Notes under the pieces: model-generated
Told to the model about the DNA's origin: nothing
Database searches by the model: none
The model's input: only the letters and a program-made list of their open reading frames with translations
Shown here: positions 41,883 through 51,680 of the stretch, piece by piece
Layout of the letters: each line of letters opens with the position of its first letter
How positions within the stretch are numbered: the first letter of the stretch is position 1
Translations under genes and position numbers: made by a program
From: Microbacteriaceae bacterium
Lineage (GTDB): Bacteria; Actinomycetota; Actinomycetes; Actinomycetales; Microbacteriaceae
Direction: 5' to 3'
DNA: 51,680 nucleotides
NCBI GenBank assembly: GCA_947447395.1
Contig: CANFJH010000003.1
Location: 1-51,680, forward strand

Positions 41883-42388
41883 GAAGACTTGCTTTGATTT
41901 TGAATCTTGCTTCGCTCATTGCTGGTTGGGTACTTGCGTCCCAAGTCTGGGCGGCTACCACCGTGGTTGAGTCTGGGTCAAGACTGACTATTTCCGGCCT
42001 TGACGCTTACCCGCAAATTACCTTTTTGTTACTAACCGGTCTGCTAATTCTTTGGCTGTCTAGATATTTGAATAGTTTGTTCTCCAAATTCCTAACTACT
42101 GCCGTTGTAGTTCTGTTACTGGCAACGGCATCTCCGATTTGGTTCGAATCCGCTTCAGGTTCACTCAACATCTTGATGCCGCAAATTTCCAAGGCCACAG
42201 GCGTGAGCGATTGGTTGGGTCAGAGCGAACTCATTCGCGGGAGCTCTTATGGTCACACGGCTGCTGATGGATTCGTGGTTACTTTGATTGTCTGGTTCAT
42301 AAGTCTCACTGTTTTACTGTGGACGAATCGAGTCGGCGAATCTAAAAAGGAATTTGTCACGCGGATCGATAAATTGCCTAGCTGGTAG
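41879..42388 (+). CDS. Trp operon-associated membrane protein (Trp_oprn_chp/TIGR02234-like; TTG start)
   Basis: Multi-TM small protein between trpE and trpC, the position of the actinobacterial trp-associated membrane protein. Confidence 0.75.
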   Translation: MRRLALILNLASLIAGWVLASQVWAATTVVESGSRLTISGLDAYPQITFLLLTGLLILWLSRYLNSLFSKFLTTAVVVLLLATASPIWFESASGSLNILMPQISKATGVSDWLGQSELIRGSSYGHTAADGFVVTLIVWFISLTVLLWTNRVGESKKEFVTRIDKLPSW

Positions 42389-42399
42389 GCCTCAAGCGA

Positions 42400-42405
42400 T
42401 AAACT
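42400..42405 (+). promoter_or_regulatory. Candidate -10 box (TAAACT) preceding the HGxxPAAW-trpCBA segment
   Basis: TANNNT hexamer followed by a leader with SD AAGGAAAGG before ATG 42434; same hexamer occurs upstream of rel, efp and the cyclophilin gene. Confidence 0.4.
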
Positions 42406-42433
42406 GAGAACTAAGCAAGAAGGAAAGGCAATC

Positions 42434-42646
42434 ATGTCGGCAGATCACCCAGAAGACACCAACCACGGAGACACCGTAGCAGCTTGGACTTCAGTGACCG
42501 TAATCATGCTTGGATTCGCTGGTCTAGTACTCTTTTTCTATATCGGTAACGAAACCCTAACCTGGGCCTCCATCGCGGTTATTGCAGTCGGAGCCCTACT
42601 TGGCCCAGTCTTGGCTGCGCTCGGTCTTGGCAAGAAGAAGAACTAA
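42434..42646 (+). CDS. HGxxPAAW-family small membrane protein
   Basis: NHGDTVAAWTSVTVIMLGFAGLVLFF matches the HGxx(P/V)AAW signature of short actinobacterial membrane proteins near trpC. Confidence 0.75.
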   Translation: MSADHPEDTNHGDTVAAWTSVTVIMLGFAGLVLFFYIGNETLTWASIAVIAVGALLGPVLAALGLGKKKN

Positions 42647-42651
42647 TTTCT

Positions 42652-43422
42652 TTGCTTGAAAGGCTCTACGCTGGATCAATAGCAGATGCAGCTGAGCGCA
42701 AAAGTATTGTTCCTGCTTCGAAGTTAGAGGCTCGCATTGCAAGTCTTGCTCCGGCGATTGATGTCATAAAAGCATTTGCTCCGCGTGAAAATATTCATGT
42801 TTTAGCTGAAGTAAAGCGTGCAAGCCCTTCTCGAGGTGATTTGGCACCTATCGAAGACCCTGCATCCTTGTCAACACTCTACGAGCAGGGCGGCGCAACA
42901 GGTATTAGCGTGCTTACCGAACAGCGCAAATTCAAGGGTTCACTCGAGGACCTGGATAAAGTGCGAACTTCAGTGAGGTTGCCGCTTCTGCGTAAAGAAT
43001 TCATTGCCAACGAATACCAATTGCTCGAAGCTCGCGCATTTGGTGCCGACATGGCTTTACTGATTGTTGCTGGGTTAGACCAGCCCACGCTAAAACGACT
43101 TATGAAGTTCACGTTGGAACTTGGGCTCACACCGTTCTTAGAAACACATGATCGAATCGAACTTGAACGTGCACTTGATTTAGATGCCAAATTTGTTGGC
43201 GTAAACGCCAGAGACCTTTCCACATTCGAGACCGATCGGCATCTTTTTGGAACTCTTTCGGGCTTGTTTCCTAAAGACGTGATTAAAGTTGCCGAATCAG
43301 CAGTTAGAAACAAGGACGATGTTCTTCACTATCGTGAAGCGGGTGCAGACGTGGTTCTTGTCGGAGAGGCGCTCGTAACTTCCGAGCCGCTCGCTACCTT
43401 GCGTTCTTTTCTTGAGGTTTAA
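42652..43422 (+). CDS. trpC: Indole-3-glycerol-phosphate synthase (TTG start)
   Basis: VLAEVKRASPSRGDLAPI, GATGISVLTEQRKFKGSLEDL, LLRKEFIANEYQLLEARAFGADMALLI. Confidence 0.96.
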   Translation: MLERLYAGSIADAAERKSIVPASKLEARIASLAPAIDVIKAFAPRENIHVLAEVKRASPSRGDLAPIEDPASLSTLYEQGGATGISVLTEQRKFKGSLEDLDKVRTSVRLPLLRKEFIANEYQLLEARAFGADMALLIVAGLDQPTLKRLMKFTLELGLTPFLETHDRIELERALDLDAKFVGVNARDLSTFETDRHLFGTLSGLFPKDVIKVAESAVRNKDDVLHYREAGADVVLVGEALVTSEPLATLRSFLEV

Positions 43423-43429
43423 TAGGTAA

Positions 43430-44644
43430 ATGTCCAACTCAGGAAAACTGCGAGATCAACAAGGCCCTTACTTCGGTGAATTTGGTGGTCGATTTGTTCC
43501 CGAAAGCCTCGTCGCTGCTTTGGATCAATTGGAAAGTACCTACCGGGCGGCCCAGAGTGACCCAACCTTTCAAGCCGAGCTAAGTGAGCTTCACCGCACC
43601 TACACCGGGCGCCCGTCAATTCTCACCGAAGTCAAACGATTCTCGAAGCACGCTGGTGGGGCTCGGATAATTCTCAAGCGTGAGGATCTCAACCACACCG
43701 GTTCACACAAGATTAATAACGTTTTAGGCCAGGCACTTCTGACCAAGAGAATGGGTAAAACCCGCATTATTGCAGAAACCGGAGCCGGGCAGCATGGTGT
43801 GGCAAGTGCCACGGCGGCAGCGCTTTTCGGGCTCGAGTGTGTCGTCTATATGGGTGAAGTCGACACTAAACGGCAGGCTCTCAATGTAGCCCGCATGGAA
43901 CTCCTCGGTGCCACTGTAATTCCTGTTACCACTGGAAGTAGAACGCTAAAAGACGCCATCAATGAAGCTCTCAGAGACTGGGTTACAAACGTCGATGACA
44001 CCCACTATCTACTTGGAACTGTCGCGGGTCCGCATCCGTTCCCTGAAATGGTGCGCGATTTTCATTCCGTGATTGGGATCGAGGCACGAGCCCAAATGCT
44101 TGAAGAGTACGGCCAACTCCCAACTGCCCTAGCAGCCTGCGTTGGTGGCGGATCAAACGCAATCGGCCTATTCCATGCCTTCCTTGACGACCAAGATGTG
44201 AAGATTTTCGGTTTCGAAGCTGCAGGTGAAGGCATGGACACCGATCGCCATGCCGCAACCTTAAATTACGGAAGACCAGGTGTGTTGCACGGGGCCCGTA
44301 GTTACATGCTCCAGGACGAAGACGGCCAGACCATTGAGAGTCATTCAATCAGCGCGGGGCTTGATTACCCAGGCGTTGGTCCGGAGCATTCCTGGCTAAA
44401 AGACATTGGTAGGGCTCATTATCGGGGCATTAGTGATGCCGAAGCGATGGACGCTCTTCGACTACTCAGTCGAACAGAAGGAATTATTCCTGCAATTGAG
44501 TCTTCTCACGCCTTAGCCGGAGCACTGAAATTAGGCCTTGAATTGGGCCCAGAAGCAACAATTCTCGTGAATTTGTCTGGACGTGGAGATAAAGACATGG
44601 AAACTGCAGCCAAATATTTCGGATTGTTGGATTCGAATGAGTAG
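43430..44644 (+). CDS. trpB: Tryptophan synthase beta subunit
   Basis: [59 protein letters not shown]. Confidence 0.98.
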   Translation: MSNSGKLRDQQGPYFGEFGGRFVPESLVAALDQLESTYRAAQSDPTFQAELSELHRTYTGRPSILTEVKRFSKHAGGARIILKREDLNHTGSHKINNVLGQALLTKRMGKTRIIAETGAGQHGVASATAAALFGLECVVYMGEVDTKRQALNVARMELLGATVIPVTTGSRTLKDAINEALRDWVTNVDDTHYLLGTVAGPHPFPEMVRDFHSVIGIEARAQMLEEYGQLPTALAACVGGGSNAIGLFHAFLDDQDVKIFGFEAAGEGMDTDRHAATLNYGRPGVLHGARSYMLQDEDGQTIESHSISAGLDYPGVGPEHSWLKDIGRAHYRGISDAEAMDALRLLSRTEGIIPAIESSHALAGALKLGLELGPEATILVNLSGRGDKDMETAAKYFGLLDSNE

Positions 44645-45413
44645 AGTTGCCGAGATTTTCGAATCACACAAGTCAAATGGGAAGCCAACTCTGATTGGAT
44701 ACTTTCCGGCCGGATTTCCAACCTTTGATGAATCAATAGAGGCCTGTGTAGCCATGTGCGAGTCAGGTGTCGACATTCTTGAACTCGGTGTCCCATACAG
44801 CGACCCCGTCATGGATGGTCAGGTAATCCAGGAAGCAACCGAGCTTGCGCTTGCAAATGGTTTTAGACTTTCGCAAATTTTTAAGTTGGTAAATGAGATA
44901 GCACAACGTGTTTCGACTCCTATTTTGGTTATGACTTACTGGAACCCGGTCTTGCAGTATGGGGTTCGAAAGTTCGCAGAGGACCTCAAGGCTTCAGGTG
45001 GGGCAGGGTTAATAACTCCCGATCTGATCGTCGATGAAGCTGCACTTTGGTTGGATGTCTCAGAGGAGCTTGATCTAGACCGAGTATTCCTCGCTACACC
45101 AAGTTCTGCCCAGGCAAGGGTTGATCGAACCGTAGAGGTTTCAAAGGGATTTGTCTACGCCGTATCAACAATGGGAATTACCGGTGCTCGAGAAGATCTT
45201 GATCGCAAGGCCAGAGAAGTGGTCTCCAAGGTTCGAGTATCCAATGAAAAGCAAAATGTCGCCGTTGGTATTGGGATTAGTACAGCTGCCCAGGTGGCTG
45301 AAGTTAACTCATATGCCGATGGCGCCATTGTCGGTTCAGTTTTTGTGCGAGCATATTCAAATGGTGGCCTGACCGAGCTCAAGCGCGTCACACTTGAACT
45401 CTCAAGCAAATAA
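44637..45413 (+). CDS. trpA: Tryptophan synthase alpha subunit; start trimmed from track ORF
   Basis: [38 protein letters not shown] at 44637 overlaps the trpB stop. Confidence 0.95.
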   Translation: MSRVAEIFESHKSNGKPTLIGYFPAGFPTFDESIEACVAMCESGVDILELGVPYSDPVMDGQVIQEATELALANGFRLSQIFKLVNEIAQRVSTPILVMTYWNPVLQYGVRKFAEDLKASGGAGLITPDLIVDEAALWLDVSEELDLDRVFLATPSSAQARVDRTVEVSKGFVYAVSTMGITGAREDLDRKAREVVSKVRVSNEKQNVAVGIGISTAAQVAEVNSYADGAIVGSVFVRAYSNGGLTELKRVTLELSSK

Positions 45414-45428
45414 TTTAGAAAGAAAAAC

Positions 45429-46322
45429 ATGCACTCGTTTGTTTCACAATTTCCGAACCCGCCGTTCAGCAGTTTTAGCTTGGGGCCACTAACGGTTCAC
45501 ATGTATGCAATTTGCATCTTGGTAGGCATTGTTGTTGCTTACTTCGTCGGTGCTTCTCGGTTTGTTAAGCGAGGGGGAGACTCCGGTTCTCTTCTAGACG
45601 TTGTTCTATGGGCTGTGCCGTTTGGTATCGTCGGTGGTCGTATTTTCCACGTACTCACACATCTCGGTGACTACTTTGGTGTCTACCCAACGCTGCAAGC
45701 CACCGCGTACCACGTGGTTGCTGTATGGGAAGGTGGCCTAGCCATCTATGGCGCGGTAATTTTAGGTTCTGTCGGAGCCTGGATTGGATCCAAGCGCGCT
45801 GGGGTTCGTTTTGTCAGCGTCCTAGATGCAATCGCTCCGGGCGTTTTGATCGCCCAAGGCATTGGTCGATGGGGTAACTATTTCAACCAGGAGCTCTTTG
45901 GTCAGGCCACCGATTTACCATGGGGTCTCATGATTGAAAAGAATGGCAATGCTGCCTATCCGCCCGAATTTCCTGCTGGAACGCTATTTCATCCGGCATT
46001 CCTCTATGAATTTCTTTGGGATATATTCGGTGCGCTGCTAATTATTTATGTCGCAAAGAAGCTCAAGCTACAGTGGGGTAAAGTTTTTGCCCTTTACCTA
46101 ATCGTTTATTCGACTGGAAGATTCTTTGTTGAGGCAATTCGCCTTGACCCAAGCGACGTTTACTTTGGTTACCGCACCAATCAATGGTCAGCAATCCTAG
46201 GTTTAATTCTTGGTCTAGTGATTTGGTATGTACAGTCAAAGCGCCACCCAGGGCTCGAAGACTCGGTTTATCTGCCTTCTAAGTCAAAAGAAGAGTCAGA
46301 GGAAACTACTACGACCAAATAG
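45429..46322 (+). CDS. lgt: Phosphatidylglycerol--prolipoprotein diacylglyceryl transferase
   Basis: Multi-TM; GVLIAQGIGRWGNYFNQELFG signature; GGRIFHVLTH; FHPAFLYEFLWD. Confidence 0.96.
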   Translation: MHSFVSQFPNPPFSSFSLGPLTVHMYAICILVGIVVAYFVGASRFVKRGGDSGSLLDVVLWAVPFGIVGGRIFHVLTHLGDYFGVYPTLQATAYHVVAVWEGGLAIYGAVILGSVGAWIGSKRAGVRFVSVLDAIAPGVLIAQGIGRWGNYFNQELFGQATDLPWGLMIEKNGNAAYPPEFPAGTLFHPAFLYEFLWDIFGALLIIYVAKKLKLQWGKVFALYLIVYSTGRFFVEAIRLDPSDVYFGYRTNQWSAILGLILGLVIWYVQSKRHPGLEDSVYLPSKSKEESEETTTTK

Positions 46323-46409
46323 TCATTAGGTTAGACTTTTAGGCAATTGAGCTAAGTTCCAAAGGGCCAGTGTTGTCCCTCCGATTCGATAAATATTGGG
46401 GAGTGCAAC

Positions 46410-49400
46410 ATGAGTGATGTCTCTGCTTTCAAGCGCTTCAACACCGCACCCGAAGCCACTGGTCTTTACGACCCAAGTCGCGATAAAGACGCCTGCGGCC
46501 TTGCCATGGTAGCTACTCTTCGCGGTTCTGCCGGCCATGACATTATTGATACCGCTCTAGACGCATTGCGCAACTTGGAGCACCGTGGAGCGGTCGGTTC
46601 AGATGCCGGCACTGGAGACGGCGCGGGTATTTTGTCGCAACTCCCAGACAAGTTTTTGCGCAGTGTCGCTGGCTTCGAACTTCCAAAGCTTGGCACTTAT
46701 GCTGCCGGTCTAGTTTTCATTCACCAAGACGATTCCGTCGAAGTCTTCAAGGCCAGTTTTACAAATCTTGCTGAGTCCGAAAGTCTTTCTGTTCTTGGTT
46801 GGCGTGATGTTCCAGTTCGGCCTGAAGTTCTTGGTGACCTTGCACTAGCGGCGATGCCGCAAATAGTCCAGGTTTTTGTTGGAGCTAGCAACCAAAGGGA
46901 AATGGAGCTTGAACGATCCCTATTCAGGCTCCGTAAGCGCTCGGAGCGAACCCTAGGCGCCTATCACTGCTCGCTTTCATCCAAGACCATCGTTTACAAG
47001 GGAATGGTTACCACCCTTCAACTTGAGCCGTTCTTTCCGGATCTAAGCGACGAAAGCTTCGAGACTGCACTTGCCTTGGTGCATTCACGATTCTCAACTA
47101 ACACTTTCCCTTCTTGGCCTTTGGCCCACCCATTTCGTTTAATCGCCCATAACGGAGAAATCAATACCGTCAAGGGAAACAGAAACTGGATGGCAGCACG
47201 ACAATCACAGCTCGCCGCAGAAGTTCTAGGTGAGTTAGATGGCTTGTTGCCAATCGTTACCCCAGACGGCAGCGACTCGGCTTCGTTTGATGAAGTCGTT
47301 GAACTTCTATACATGTCTGGACGTTCACTGCCTCACGCGATGATGATGATGATCCCAGAAGCCTGGGAAAAGCAGACCGACATCGACTCTGCTCGCAAGA
47401 GTTTCTACGAGTATCACAGCATGCTTATCGAGCCTTGGGATGGCCCTGCAGCGGTTATTTTCACCGATGGTTCGCTAGTTGGAGCGACTCTGGACCGGAA
47501 TGGTTTGCGCCCCGGACGTTACCTAGTTACCGAGGACGGTCTTGTCGTTTTAGCTTCAGAGACCGGCGTTGCAAACATCAATCCATCGAAGGTTGTCCGC
47601 AAGGGTCGCTTGCAGCCAGGCAAGATGTTCTTGGTGGACACTGTAGGCGGACGACTGATCGACGACGATGAGATCAAGGCCGAAATTGCTTCCCTAGAAC
47701 CTTGGGGAGAGTGGTTGGATGAGAATCGAATTAATCTAAGCGACCTACCCGAGCGTGAACATATTGCCCACACTGCGTCATCAGTTAATCGACGCCAGCG
47801 CACATTCGGTTACACCGATGAAGAACTTAAGATAATGATTGCTCCGATGGCAAAAAATGGTATTGAGCCAATCGGCGCCATGGGTTCAGACACACCTATT
47901 GCGGCAATTTCCGATCGTCCTCGCTTGCTGTTTGATTACTTTGTCCAGCAGTTTGCGCAGGTCACCAACCCTCCTCTTGATTCGATTCGTGAAGAAGTTG
48001 TTACCTCACTGTCTACTGGAATCGGGCCCGAGCTAAACCTCTTGGCAGCTACTCCAGAACATGCTCGCCAAGTTATTCTCGACTTCCCAGTTCTCACCAA
48101 TGATGAACTTGCGAAAATTAAACACATCGACGAACGTCCAGAACTTGGTTCGGCATTCACGGTCCGTGGCCTGTATCGGGTTGAAACAGCAGAGGATGGT
48201 CTTGCGTCTCGAATTCGTGAAATCTTCGATGAAGTTGACGCGGCGGTTGATGCCGGTGCAAAATTCCTAATCTTGAGTGACCGCGATAGCAACCATGATC
48301 TGGCTCCAATTCCTTCGCTTCTTTTGGTTAGTGCAGTTCACCACCACCTAATTCGCTCCGGAAATCGTCCTCGTGTCGGTTTGGTTGTTGAAGCTGGGGA
48401 CGTTCGCGAAGTTCACCATGTTGCCGCACTTATTGGATACGGCGCCGCTGCAGTAAACCCTTACCTAGCAATGGAAACCGTTGAGCAGATGGTGAAGAGC
48501 GGATATATTTCCGGGCTCACGGTAGATAAGGCCATCTATAACCTGCTGAAAGCACTCGGCAAGGGTGTTCTCAAGATCATGTCTAAGATGGGCATTTCTA
48601 CGGTTTCAAGCTATGCCGGCGCTCAATGTTTCGAAGCCATCGGCCTTTCGCAGGAATTTGTTGACACCTACTTCACCGGGACAACTAGCCAGTTAGGTGG
48701 AATTGGCCTAGAGGTAATTCACACAGAAATTGCAGCCCGTCATCGAGGCGCCTATCCGTTGGAAAAGGCTGCTAACGCTCATGAGGAATTGAACACTGGT
48801 GGTGAATTCCAGTGGCGACGCGACGGAGCTCCTCACTTGTTCAACCCTGAAACGGTGTTCAAACTTCAGCACGCAACTCGCGAAAAGCGTTACGACATTT
48901 TCCGAGAATATACCGAGTTAGTAGATAACCAGGCAGAGCAGCTTATGACTTTGCGCGGTCTTTTCATGCTTCGAGAAGGTATTCGCCAGGCCATTTCAAT
49001 AGATGAAGTCGAGCCAATTAGCGAGATCGTGAAACGTTTCTCAACCGGTGCCATGAGCTATGGCTCAATCTCACAAGAGGCTCATGAGACTTTAGCGATT
49101 GCTATGAACCAAATAGGTGCCAAGTCAAACACTGGTGAGGGCGGGGAAGACCTAGAGAGACTTCTAGACCCTAAGCGTCGGAGTGCAATTAAGCAGGTTG
49201 CTTCTGGTCGCTTCGGTGTAACTTCTATGTATCTGACTCACGCCGATGACATCCAGATCAAGATGGCCCAGGGTGCGAAACCTGGTGAAGGTGGTCAATT
49301 ACCTCCGAACAAGGTTTACCCATGGATTGCACGTACCAGGCATGCAACTGCCGGAGTTGGTCTAATTTCCCCTCCTCCTCATCACGACATCTACTCAATC

Positions 49401-50963
49401 GAAGATTTGAAACAGTTGATTTTCGACTTGAAGCGCGCCAACCGTGCGGCACGTGTGCACGTAAAACTAGTGAGTCAGGTTGGAATCGGAACTGTAGCGG
49501 CTGGCGTTGCTAAGGCAAAGGCAGACGTAATTCTGGTCTCGGGTCATGACGGTGGTACTGGAGCGAGTCCTCTGAATTCCTTGAAGCACGCCGGAACTCC
49601 ATGGGAACTGGGTCTTGCCGAAGCTCAACAGACGCTTATTGCCAATGGCCTACGAGGTCGCGTTTCAGTTCAGGTCGATGGCCAGATGAAGACTGGTCGA
49701 GATGTCGTAATTGCTGCTTTACTTGGGGCGGAAGAGTTCGGATTCGCTACCGCTCCGTTAGTCGTTGAAGGTTGCATCTTAATGCGCGTGTGCCACCTGG
49801 ACACCTGTCCAGTTGGTGTTGCCACTCAGAATCCCGAACTCCGAGCTAGATTCACAGGTAAACCCGAGTTTGTGGTCAATTTCTTTGAGTTCTTGGCTCA
49901 AGAGGTTCGTGAGTATCTAGCGATTCTCGGATTCCGTTCAATTTCGGAAGCTATTGGACATAGCGAAATTCTTGATGTGAACCGTGCCATTTCGCACTGG
50001 AAGGCTGATGGCCTTGATCTCACCCCAATTTTGGCTGCACCTTCGGCCGGGGTAAATGCTGAGATTCGAAATGTTTCCAAGCAGGACCACGAACTTGAAA
50101 GTCACTTTGATCACAAATTAATTGCCGCCGCTGAAAAGACTTTGGCCGACGGTAGTCCAGTTTCAATAAAACTTGGCATCACCAATGTTGACCAGGCTGT
50201 AGGTACCATGCTCGGCAACGAACTAACCAAGCGTTTTGGAGCAGATGGCTTGGCTTCAAATTCTGTTCACGTAACACTGACCGGATCAGCCGGGCAATCA
50301 TTTGGAGCATTCGTTCCAAAGGGCGTGAAGTTAGATCTACTTGGCGACGCGAATGACTACGTTGGCAAGGGACTTTCTGGCGGCACTATCTCGGTTCGCC
50401 CATCGCTTGATGCTATTTTCCCAGCGGAACAAAACATCATTGCCGGAAACGTTATTGGTTATGGAGCCACGAGTGGCGAGCTTTACCTGCGCGGCATGGT
50501 TGGTGAGCGATTCCTGGTAAGAAACTCGGGAGCAACAGCTGTTGTTGAGGGTGTTGGTGATCACGCGCTTGAGTACATGACTGGCGGTGTTGCTGTGATT
50601 CTCGGTCGAACCGGGCGTAACTTCGGTGCCGGTATGTCTGGCGGTATCGCATTTGTTTACAAACTGCGAGCAGATCATGTCAATCACGAATCATTAGCGG
50701 CAGGTGAGTTGAAGCTGCTCAAGCCAACGGACGTTGAGAAGGCTCGCCTCAAATCTCTACTCGAAGCTCATATTGCGAATACAGAATCGAAGTTGGCTAG
50801 TCAAATGCTTCTCGATTTCAACACAATCTCAGATGATTTCACCGTAGTGGTACCACGCGACTATGCCAATGTTTTGGAAATTAGAGCCGCAGCAACCGTT
50901 GCTGGCGAAAACCCTGATTCGCCTGAAGTTTGGGCTCGAATTTTGGAGGTAACCAATGGCTGA
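46410..50963 (+). CDS. gltB: Glutamate synthase large subunit
   Basis: [10 protein letters not shown] (N-terminal nucleophile Cys after a propeptide), [48 protein letters not shown]; 1517 aa. Confidence 0.98.
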   Translation: MSDVSAFKRFNTAPEATGLYDPSRDKDACGLAMVATLRGSAGHDIIDTALDALRNLEHRGAVGSDAGTGDGAGILSQLPDKFLRSVAGFELPKLGTYAAGLVFIHQDDSVEVFKASFTNLAESESLSVLGWRDVPVRPEVLGDLALAAMPQIVQVFVGASNQREMELERSLFRLRKRSERTLGAYHCSLSSKTIVYKGMVTTLQLEPFFPDLSDESFETALALVHSRFSTNTFPSWPLAHPFRLIAHNGEINTVKGNRNWMAARQSQLAAEVLGELDGLLPIVTPDGSDSASFDEVVELLYMSGRSLPHAMMMMIPEAWEKQTDIDSARKSFYEYHSMLIEPWDGPAAVIFTDGSLVGATLDRNGLRPGRYLVTEDGLVVLASETGVANINPSKVVRKGRLQPGKMFLVDTVGGRLIDDDEIKAEIASLEPWGEWLDENRINLSDLPEREHIAHTASSVNRRQRTFGYTDEELKIMIAPMAKNGIEPIGAMGSDTPIAAISDRPRLLFDYFVQQFAQVTNPPLDSIREEVVTSLSTGIGPELNLLAATPEHARQVILDFPVLTNDELAKIKHIDERPELGSAFTVRGLYRVETAEDGLASRIREIFDEVDAAVDAGAKFLILSDRDSNHDLAPIPSLLLVSAVHHHLIRSGNRPRVGLVVEAGDVREVHHVAALIGYGAAAVNPYLAMETVEQMVKSGYISGLTVDKAIYNLLKALGKGVLKIMSKMGISTVSSYAGAQCFEAIGLSQEFVDTYFTGTTSQLGGIGLEVIHTEIAARHRGAYPLEKAANAHEELNTGGEFQWRRDGAPHLFNPETVFKLQHATREKRYDIFREYTELVDNQAEQLMTLRGLFMLREGIRQAISIDEVEPISEIVKRFSTGAMSYGSISQEAHETLAIAMNQIGAKSNTGEGGEDLERLLDPKRRSAIKQVASGRFGVTSMYLTHADDIQIKMAQGAKPGEGGQLPPNKVYPWIARTRHATAGVGLISPPPHHDIYSIEDLKQLIFDLKRANRAARVHVKLVSQVGIGTVAAGVAKAKADVILVSGHDGGTGASPLNSLKHAGTPWELGLAEAQQTLIANGLRGRVSVQVDGQMKTGRDVVIAALLGAEEFGFATAPLVVEGCILMRVCHLDTCPVGVATQNPELRARFTGKPEFVVNFFEFLAQEVREYLAILGFRSISEAIGHSEILDVNRAISHWKADGLDLTPILAAPSAGVNAEIRNVSKQDHELESHFDHKLIAAAEKTLADGSPVSIKLGITNVDQAVGTMLGNELTKRFGADGLASNSVHVTLTGSAGQSFGAFVPKGVKLDLLGDANDYVGKGLSGGTISVRPSLDAIFPAEQNIIAGNVIGYGATSGELYLRGMVGERFLVRNSGATAVVEGVGDHALEYMTGGVAVILGRTGRNFGAGMSGGIAFVYKLRADHVNHESLAAGELKLLKPTDVEKARLKSLLEAHIANTESKLASQMLLDFNTISDDFTVVVPRDYANVLEIRAAATVAGENPDSPEVWARILEVTNG

Positions 50964-51680
50964 TCCAAGAGGTTTTCTCAAAGTCACCGACCGTGCAACC
51001 GCAAAACGCAGACCTGTCGAAGTTCGCATTCGCGACTGGAAAGAAGTCTACGAGCCGCGCGACCCAGCTGTAATAGCATCACAAGCATCACGCTGCATGG
51101 ACTGCGGGGTTCCATTCTGTCACCAAGGTTGTCCTCTAGGAAATCTAATTCCCGAATGGAACGACCTGGTTTGGCGCGAAGACCACAAGGGAGCTATTGA
51201 ACGTTTACACAGGACTAACAATTTCCCTGAATTTACCGGGCGGTTGTGTCCAGCGCCTTGCGAAAGTTCCTGCGTCCTAGGAATCAACCAGCCAGCTGTG
51301 ACCATCAAAGAAATTGAAGTCTCGGTAATCGATCAGGCATTCGACGACGGATTGGTGCTTCCACACGCGCCTGAACGTCTTACCGGAAAGACTGTGGCTG
51401 TCGTAGGTTCCGGTCCAGCTGGTTTGGCTGCCGCTCAACAGCTGACTCGAGCCGGTCACACCGTTGCTGTTTTCGAGCGCGATGACAAAATTGGTGGGCT
51501 ACTCCGTTACGGCATTCCAGACTTCAAAATGGAAAAGCATCACATTGACCGTCGTATCGAGCAAATGACGGCAGAGGGAACTCGCTTTCGCACTGGACAG
51601 AACATCGGTGTGGATATCACCTGGGAAGAACTTCGAAGTCGCTATGACGCGGTGCTCATTGCTACAGGTTCAACGCTTCC
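50956..51680 (+). CDS. gltD: Glutamate synthase small subunit (3' truncated by window edge)
   Basis: Open frame from ATG 50956 to the window end: [10 protein letters not shown]...[26 protein letters not shown]...[48 protein letters not shown]. Absent from the ORF track because no stop lies in the window. Confidence 0.96.
   Translation, partial: MADPRGFLKVTDRATAKRRPVEVRIRDWKEVYEPRDPAVIASQASRCMDCGVPFCHQGCPLGNLIPEWNDLVWREDHKGAIERLHRTNNFPEFTGRLCPAPCESSCVLGINQPAVTIKEIEVSVIDQAFDDGLVLPHAPERLTGKTVAVVGSGPAGLAAAQQLTRAGHTVAVFERDDKIGGLLRYGIPDFKMEKHHIDRRIEQMTAEGTRFRTGQNIGVDITWEELRSRYDAVLIATGSTL

Noticed and set aside
42879-43313. 144-aa minus-strand ORF opposite trpC
   Set aside because: Serine/arginine-rich reverse-frame translation typical of an antisense shadow ORF.
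1-51680. CRISPR array, transposase, integrase, toxin-antitoxin, phage or biosynthetic cluster
   Set aside because: None of the supported ORFs carries such domains and no spaced direct repeats were seen; the region is conserved core chromosome.

Overview
The window is a 51.7 kb, gene-dense, mostly + strand chromosomal housekeeping segment. It is clearly actinobacterial by gene order and protein families. A streamlined Microbacteriaceae-type genome is plausible, but that is inference. I support 51 CDS, two of them truncated by the window edges (yebC at the left, gltD at the right). In order they are: yebC-ruvC-ruvA-ruvB-yajC-secD-secF-rel; a minus-strand DUF349 protein and a membrane-anchored cyclophilin; rarA; rpsD-DUF948-hyp-alaS-ruvX-mltG-aroE-aroC-aroK-aroB-aroQ-efp-nusB; pyrR-pyrB-pyrC-carA-carB-pyrF-gmk-rpoZ-coaBC-metK-priA-fmt-rsmB-rpe; hisE-hisG-hisF-hisI-trpE-(membrane protein)-(HGxxPAAW protein)-trpC-trpB-trpA-lgt; gltB-gltD. 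I see no tRNA, rRNA, CRISPR array, transposon or phage signature. No defence, secretion or biosynthetic system stands out as unprecedented. The observations most worth checking are in non-coding DNA: (1) a PyrR-binding hairpin that covers the pyrR ribosome-binding site; (2) a roughly 110-nt multi-hairpin leader upstream of rpsD; (3) a recurrent TANNNT box 6-7 nt before start codons, often built from the upstream gene's stop codon, which suggests leaderless internal promoters; (4) apparent absence of an mIHF gene between pyrF and gmk; (5) a convergent gene pair with abutting stop codons and no intergenic DNA.
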